A stretch of 64,000 nucleotides of DNA from Streptomyces caniscabiei (lineage in GTDB: Bacteria; Actinomycetota; Actinomycetes; Streptomycetales; Streptomycetaceae), in the NCBI RefSeq assembly GCF_014930365.1, contig NZ_JABXWI010000018.1:94549-158548 (forward strand). The letters are read 5' to 3'. The notes below the pieces were generated by a model that saw only the letters and a program-made list of their open reading frames with translations, was not told where the DNA came from and did not search any database. The stretch's first letter is position 1; each line of letters opens with the position of its first letter. This document shows, in pieces, positions 60,124-64,000 of this stretch. A program made the position numbers and the translations under genes.

Positions 60124-60162
60124 CCACAGGGCCGCGCCCCCGGAGGAGCCGCGGCCCTGTGG
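60124..60162. terminator. Bidirectional hairpin between Nudix and GH42 genes
   Basis: Perfect 13-bp stem CCACAGGGCCGCG/CGCGGCCCTGTGG with a 13-nt loop, between two convergent genes. Confidence 0.85.
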
Positions 60163-60175
60163 TGTCGTGAGCGGG

Positions 60176-62194
60176 TCAGCGGGGTTCGCGGACGACCACC
60201 ACGTCACCGGCCGGGACCAGCACGGTCGCCGGGGCGTCGGCCGTGGTGACGGACTTGCCCGTCAGCAGGTCGACGGAACCGGCGGCGACCTCGACCTCGG
60301 CGTCGGCGTCGCCGTGGTTGATCAGGAAGAGGTAGTCCGCCTCCGGGCCCCGGCGCAGGGCCGCCTCCACACCCTCGGGGGTCGGGCGCACCGACGTCAC
60401 CCCCGCCTCCTCGCGGATACGGTCCAGGAGGGAGGCGAGGGTCGTCGGGTCCGGGCGGGTGGCGACGTACCAGGCCGTGCCCGAGCCGTGGGTGTGCCGG
60501 GTGACCGCCGGGATTCCGGTCAGGGGGCCGGAGGTGTACGACGTCACCGCCTCCGCGCCCGCCAGGGCGACCCGCTCCGACCACAGGGACGCCGTGCCGC
60601 CGTCACTGAGGCCCACCGACTCACCCGGCAGGAGGGGGAAGAGTTCGTCCGTGCGGACGCCCAGCGCCTCGCGGAACGCGCCCGGGTAGCCGCCGAGCCG
60701 GATGTGGCAGTTCTCGTCCACCGCGCCGCTGTGGAAGCCGACGGCGAGGGAGCCGCCGGTCTGCGCGTAGCCGGTGAGGTTCGCCGCGCCCTCGTCGTCC
60801 ACCAGGTAGAGGCTGGGGGCCAGCACCAGCTTGTAGGCGGAGAGGTCGGCGTCGGGGCGGACGAAGTCCACCGCCACACCGGCCCGCCACAGCGGCTCGT
60901 ACCAGGCGCGGATCAGGTCCTGGTAGCGGACCTCTTCGCTGGGCTGGGAGGGGAGTTCCAGCGCCCACCAGGCGTTCCAGTCCCAGACGATCGCGACCTC
61001 GGCCACGCCCCCGCTGCCCCGGACCTCCGCCAACGACCGCAGATCCGCGCCCAGTCGGACCACGTCGCGCCAGATCTGGCTGTCGGTGCCGGCGTGCGGG
61101 AGCATCGCGGAGTGCCACTGCTCGGCGCCCGCCTTGGCGGCGCGCCACTGGAAGTAGGCGATGCCGTCGGCGCCGCGGGCCACGTGGGCGAGGGCGTTGC
61201 GGCGCATCTCGCCGGCGGTCTTGGCGCGGTTGACGGGCTGCCAGTTGACCGCGCCGGTGGAGTGTTCCATCAGCAGCCACGGGCTGCCGCCGGCCAGGGA
61301 GCGCACCAGGTCGCCGCTGAGGGCGATGTCGATCTGCGACTCGGGGTCCGCCGACTGGAGGTAGTGGTCGTTGGAGACGATGTCCAGCTCCGGCGCCCAG
61401 CGCCAGTAGTCCAGCCTGTCGAAGTTGAACATCACCATGAAGTTGGTGGTGGCGGGGGTGGTGGGGGCCGCCTCCAGCAGCACCTCCCGCTCCGCCTTGC
61501 ACAGCGACAGCAGCGCGTCGGAGCAGAAGCGGCGCCAGTCCAGCTGGTGTGTCGGGTTCGGCACCGCGCCCGTCGCACGCGGCGGGATGATCTCGTCCCA
61601 GTCGTAGTACCACTGGCTCCAGAACGTCGTGCCCCAGGCGTCGTTGAGCGCCGCCAGGTCGTCGTCGTACTTCTCCCGCAGCCAGACGCGGAACGCCGCC
61701 GCGCTGGTGTCGCAGTGGCACTCGCCGTTGTGGCAGCCGTACTCGTTGTGGACGTGCCACATCACGACGGCCGGGTGGTCGGCGTACCGCTCGCCCAGCA
61801 CCCGGGCGATCCGCAGGGCGGCCTCGCGGTAGGCGGGGCTGGAGGGGCAGAAGGTCTGGCGGCTGCCGTACGAGAGGGTGCGGCCGTCCTTGTCGACCGG
61901 CAGGGCGTCCGGGTGCTGGACGAAGAACCAGGCCGGCGGGGCCGCCGTCGGGGTCGCCAGGTCGGCGGCGATGCCGTTCTCGTGGAGCAGCGCGAGGATC
62001 TTGTCGAGGCGGGTGAAGTCGTACTCGCCCTCGCGCGGCTCGAGGAGCGCCCAGGAGAAGATGTTGACGCTGACCATGTTCACGCCCGCCTCCCGCATGA
62101 GGCGTACGTCCTCGGCCCAGACCTCCTCGGGCCACTGCTCGGGGTTGTAGTCGCCGCCGTAGGCGAGGCCGGGGACGTTCAGTTCGCGCTTCAT
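60176..62194 (-). CDS. Beta-galactosidase (GH42)
   Basis: A 672-residue GH42 enzyme. Catalytic Glu pair: acid/base in MWHVHNEYGC and nucleophile in LLMEHSTGAVNW, with zinc-type Cys residues (GCHNGECHC) near residue 155. The C-terminal half is the trimerisation and sandwich domain. ATG at 62194 overlaps the preceding gene's stop (ATGA). No signal peptide. Likely hydrolyses galactosides taken up by the ABC system of this operon. Confidence 0.9.
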   Translation of the reverse strand: MKRELNVPGLAYGGDYNPEQWPEEVWAEDVRLMREAGVNMVSVNIFSWALLEPREGEYDFTRLDKILALLHENGIAADLATPTAAPPAWFFVQHPDALPVDKDGRTLSYGSRQTFCPSSPAYREAALRIARVLGERYADHPAVVMWHVHNEYGCHNGECHCDTSAAAFRVWLREKYDDDLAALNDAWGTTFWSQWYYDWDEIIPPRATGAVPNPTHQLDWRRFCSDALLSLCKAEREVLLEAAPTTPATTNFMVMFNFDRLDYWRWAPELDIVSNDHYLQSADPESQIDIALSGDLVRSLAGGSPWLLMEHSTGAVNWQPVNRAKTAGEMRRNALAHVARGADGIAYFQWRAAKAGAEQWHSAMLPHAGTDSQIWRDVVRLGADLRSLAEVRGSGGVAEVAIVWDWNAWWALELPSQPSEEVRYQDLIRAWYEPLWRAGVAVDFVRPDADLSAYKLVLAPSLYLVDDEGAANLTGYAQTGGSLAVGFHSGAVDENCHIRLGGYPGAFREALGVRTDELFPLLPGESVGLSDGGTASLWSERVALAGAEAVTSYTSGPLTGIPAVTRHTHGSGTAWYVATRPDPTTLASLLDRIREEAGVTSVRPTPEGVEAALRRGPEADYLFLINHGDADAEVEVAAGSVDLLTGKSVTTADAPATVLVPAGDVVVVREPR

Positions 62195-63513
62195 TCGGAG
62201 GCCTCCGGGCCCTTCGTCAGCAGTCGGCGGGTCGTTTCCACGCCCCAGGGGTCCAGGGAGAGCAGGCGGTCGCTGGAGGCCATCAGGCCTCCGGTGGCCT
62301 CGACGTGCGCCGCCCAGCGCTCGCGCGTCTCCACGGCGGGGCGAGCCATCAGGCAGTCGGGGTCGTTCACCCAGAGGCGGCCGTGCTGCCACTGGCGGCC
62401 GACGCCGGTGAACTCGGCGGGGTCCTGGCCGGGCTGGCTGTGGTCGTCGGCCTCGGGGCGGCGGTGCGGAGCCGTGTCGGGGCTGACCCGCATCGCGTCG
62501 AACAGGCCGATGGACGGCAGGATCGGCGCGCCGCAGCCCAGGAGGTAGGCCTCGGGGCCGATGGCGGCGCGGATCAGTTCGATGCCCTGGCGGTACGCCG
62601 TGAGGGCGTCCACGGAGGCGTGGCGTACGCCGTCCAGCGCGCCCGCGTACAGGAAGTCGACCTTGAAGTAGTCGTAGCCCTCGGCGCGCAGGGTGGTGAA
62701 GACCTCGGTGAGGTACGCCGCGGCCTCGGGGTGGGTGGTGTCGAGGACGTACAGGTCGTGGCCCCAGTTGTGGCCGGCGTGCAGCTGCCGGCCCGCTGAG
62801 TCCCTGACCAGCCACTCCGAGTGCTCGGCGGCCAGGGTGCTCGACGGGTCGACGAGGAAGGGGGCCGTCCAGATGCCGGCGCGGCGGCCCCGGGCCCGGA
62901 TGGTGTCGGCGATGCCCGCGCGGGAGCGGAAGCGGCCGGAGAGGGTGAGCCAGTCGCCGAGGGCCTTCTGGTAGCCGTCGTCGATCTGCACGACGTCGAT
63001 GGGGAGGTCGAGGGTGTCCATCGCACGGATGTTCTCGTGGATGTCGTCCTCGGTGACGGAGGTGAAGTACTCGTACCAGGAGCACCAGACGGTGGGGGCC
63101 GGGCGGGGGGCCGCGAGGCCAAGGCTCGCCGCCCACTCGCCCAGCACCGCCTGGACGTCCGTGCCGGTCCACTCCTTCACCGGGCCGTCGGCGCTGACCT
63201 CGGCGATCCCGTCCCGTACCACGAGGCGGACGGACGGGACCTCGTGCACGGGGTCGGCGGCGGCCCACAGCCGGACCGGTGTGCCGTCGCCCGGGTCGAG
63301 GGCCAGCAGGCCCTCGCCCTGGAAGGTGCCGGCGGGCACGGTGACCCCTGGGCGGTAGCAGACCGTGGCCCAGTTGTCGCTGGTCGGACGGTACGGGGTC
63401 GCGTCGAGGGCGTAGGAGCCGCTGGGGCTCCAGGACTGCCAGCCCTCCTCATGGACCCGTGCCGTACTGGTGTCCACGGGCACGGAGGCCACGTGGGTGA
63501 AGGGGTGGTGCAC
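62191..63513 (-). CDS. Alpha-galactosidase (GH36-type)
   Basis: A 440-residue GH36/melibiase-like enzyme, shorter than most GH36 alpha-galactosidases (about 700 residues) because the N-terminal sandwich domain is much reduced. The catalytic core is intact: PTVWCSWYEYF, VDVVQIDDGYQKALGDW, FKVDFLYAGAL (nucleophile Asp) and LLGCGAPILPSIGLFDAMRVSPDT (acid/base Asp). Start is GTG with only a weak ribosome site. Coupled to the GH42 gene (ATGA overlap). Confidence 0.82.
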   Translation of the reverse strand: MHHPFTHVASVPVDTSTARVHEEGWQSWSPSGSYALDATPYRPTSDNWATVCYRPGVTVPAGTFQGEGLLALDPGDGTPVRLWAAADPVHEVPSVRLVVRDGIAEVSADGPVKEWTGTDVQAVLGEWAASLGLAAPRPAPTVWCSWYEYFTSVTEDDIHENIRAMDTLDLPIDVVQIDDGYQKALGDWLTLSGRFRSRAGIADTIRARGRRAGIWTAPFLVDPSSTLAAEHSEWLVRDSAGRQLHAGHNWGHDLYVLDTTHPEAAAYLTEVFTTLRAEGYDYFKVDFLYAGALDGVRHASVDALTAYRQGIELIRAAIGPEAYLLGCGAPILPSIGLFDAMRVSPDTAPHRRPEADDHSQPGQDPAEFTGVGRQWQHGRLWVNDPDCLMARPAVETRERWAAHVEATGGLMASSDRLLSLDPWGVETTRRLLTKGPEASE

Positions 63514-63540
63514 GAAGGGTTCTCTCTCAGAAGTGGCCGG

Positions 63541-64000
63541 TCAGCCCTTGTTGGCGCCGAGGGTCAGGCCGCTGACGAACTGCCGCTGGAGTGCGAAGTA
63601 CACGATCAGCGTGGGGATGGCGGTGAGCAGGGCGCCGGCGGCGACGAGGTTGGGGTCGGTGAAGTACTGGCCGGAGAGGTTGTTCAGCGCCGAGGTGATC
63701 GGCATGTTCTCGCCGGTGGAGATCAGCACCAGGGCCCAGAAGAAGTCGTTGTAGATCCAGATGGACAGCAACGTCGCCAGGGCGGCCATCGCGGGCTTGC
63801 ACAGCGGCAGCACGATCTGCCAGTACAGGCGCCACACCGACGCACCGTCGACGAGGGCCGCCTCGGTCAGTTCGTGCGGCAGGGAGCGCATGTAGTTGCT
63901 GAGCACGAAGGCGCAGAAGCCGGACTGGAAGGCCACGTGGATGAGGACCAGGCCGAGCGCGGAGTCGTACAGCTTGCCGGACATGGTGATGCCGGGCAGG
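63541..64000 (-). CDS. Carbohydrate ABC permease, 5' end cut by the window
   Basis: C-terminal part (more than 150 residues) of a CUT1-type sugar permease; the frame continues to the right edge. EAA loop: EAALVDGASVWRLYWQIVLPLCKP, with at least three membrane spans and the terminal RQFVSGLTLGANKG. Together with the two hydrolase genes it defines a galactoside import/hydrolysis operon; partner genes and a regulator should lie beyond the window. Confidence 0.88.
   Translation of the reverse strand, partial: LPGITMSGKLYDSALGLVLIHVAFQSGFCAFVLSNYMRSLPHELTEAALVDGASVWRLYWQIVLPLCKPAMAALATLLSIWIYNDFFWALVLISTGENMPITSALNNLSGQYFTDPNLVAAGALLTAIPTLIVYFALQRQFVSGLTLGANKG

Overview
The window reads as Streptomyces chromosome: very high GC, GC-rich third codon positions, translationally coupled (ATGA/GTGA) operons, and a run of genes whose order matches, from memory, the S. 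coelicolor SCO27xx region (accD1-accA1-hmgL-acdH, desEFABCD, hexosaminidase, glmS, adpA, ornA, ceb operon). All calls come from reading the sequence; no database search was run.

Layout. 0-1.1 kb: a lysW-lysX amino-group carrier pair running off the left edge. 1.4-2.7 kb: an unannotated 48-codon secreted peptide divergent from a LuxR-type regulator. 2.7-12.7 kb: mostly single accessory genes (phytase-like esterase, beta-lactamase-fold serine hydrolase, a small protein resembling the Cas8c C-terminus, DUF4180, PAP2 membrane protein, secreted endonuclease I, FG-GAP protein, alpha/beta hydrolase with divergent TetR). 12.7-17.2 kb: TPP decarboxylase plus ureohydrolase operon divergent from a PucR regulator, best read as a guanidino-compound catabolic unit. 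17.2-21.8 kb: P-loop kinase-like protein, phosphatase, thioesterase, acyl-CoA dehydrogenase and a TetR regulator. 21.8-27.6 kb: leucine/isovalerate catabolic operon. 27.9-35.3 kb: desferrioxamine cluster desEFABCD with two iron boxes. 35.4-44.7 kb: CHAP/transglycosylase cell-wall enzyme, GH20 hexosaminidase with a DasR-type box, DUF4429/SHOCT protein, Tat-exported phosphatase, glmS, universal stress protein. 45.0-48.0 kb: the developmental regulator adpA with its TTA codon, ornA and tRNA-His. 48.0-52.3 kb: accessory island with an HTH/deoxyribosyltransferase-like/TPR protein of likely defence or signalling type. 52.4-58.9 kb: cebR / cebEFG-bglC cello-oligosaccharide uptake locus with two CebR boxes. 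59-64 kb: acetyltransferase, NUDIX protein, and a galactoside operon (ABC permease, GH36, GH42) running off the right edge.

How parts connect: the iron boxes mark the siderophore genes as iron-repressed; CebR and DasR boxes tie the glycoside hydrolases to cello-oligosaccharide and GlcNAc sensing; paired TetR operators mark autoregulation of the leucine catabolic operon; adpA carries the bldA-dependent TTA codon, and a short TTA-containing upstream reading frame overlaps its start. The most unusual items are the peptide/LuxR pair, the HTH-DRHyd-like-TPR protein next to tRNA-His, the adpA leader ORF, the stand-alone Cas8c-C-terminus-like protein, the orphan lysWX pair, and a palindromic repeat fragment captured inside the PucR coding sequence.
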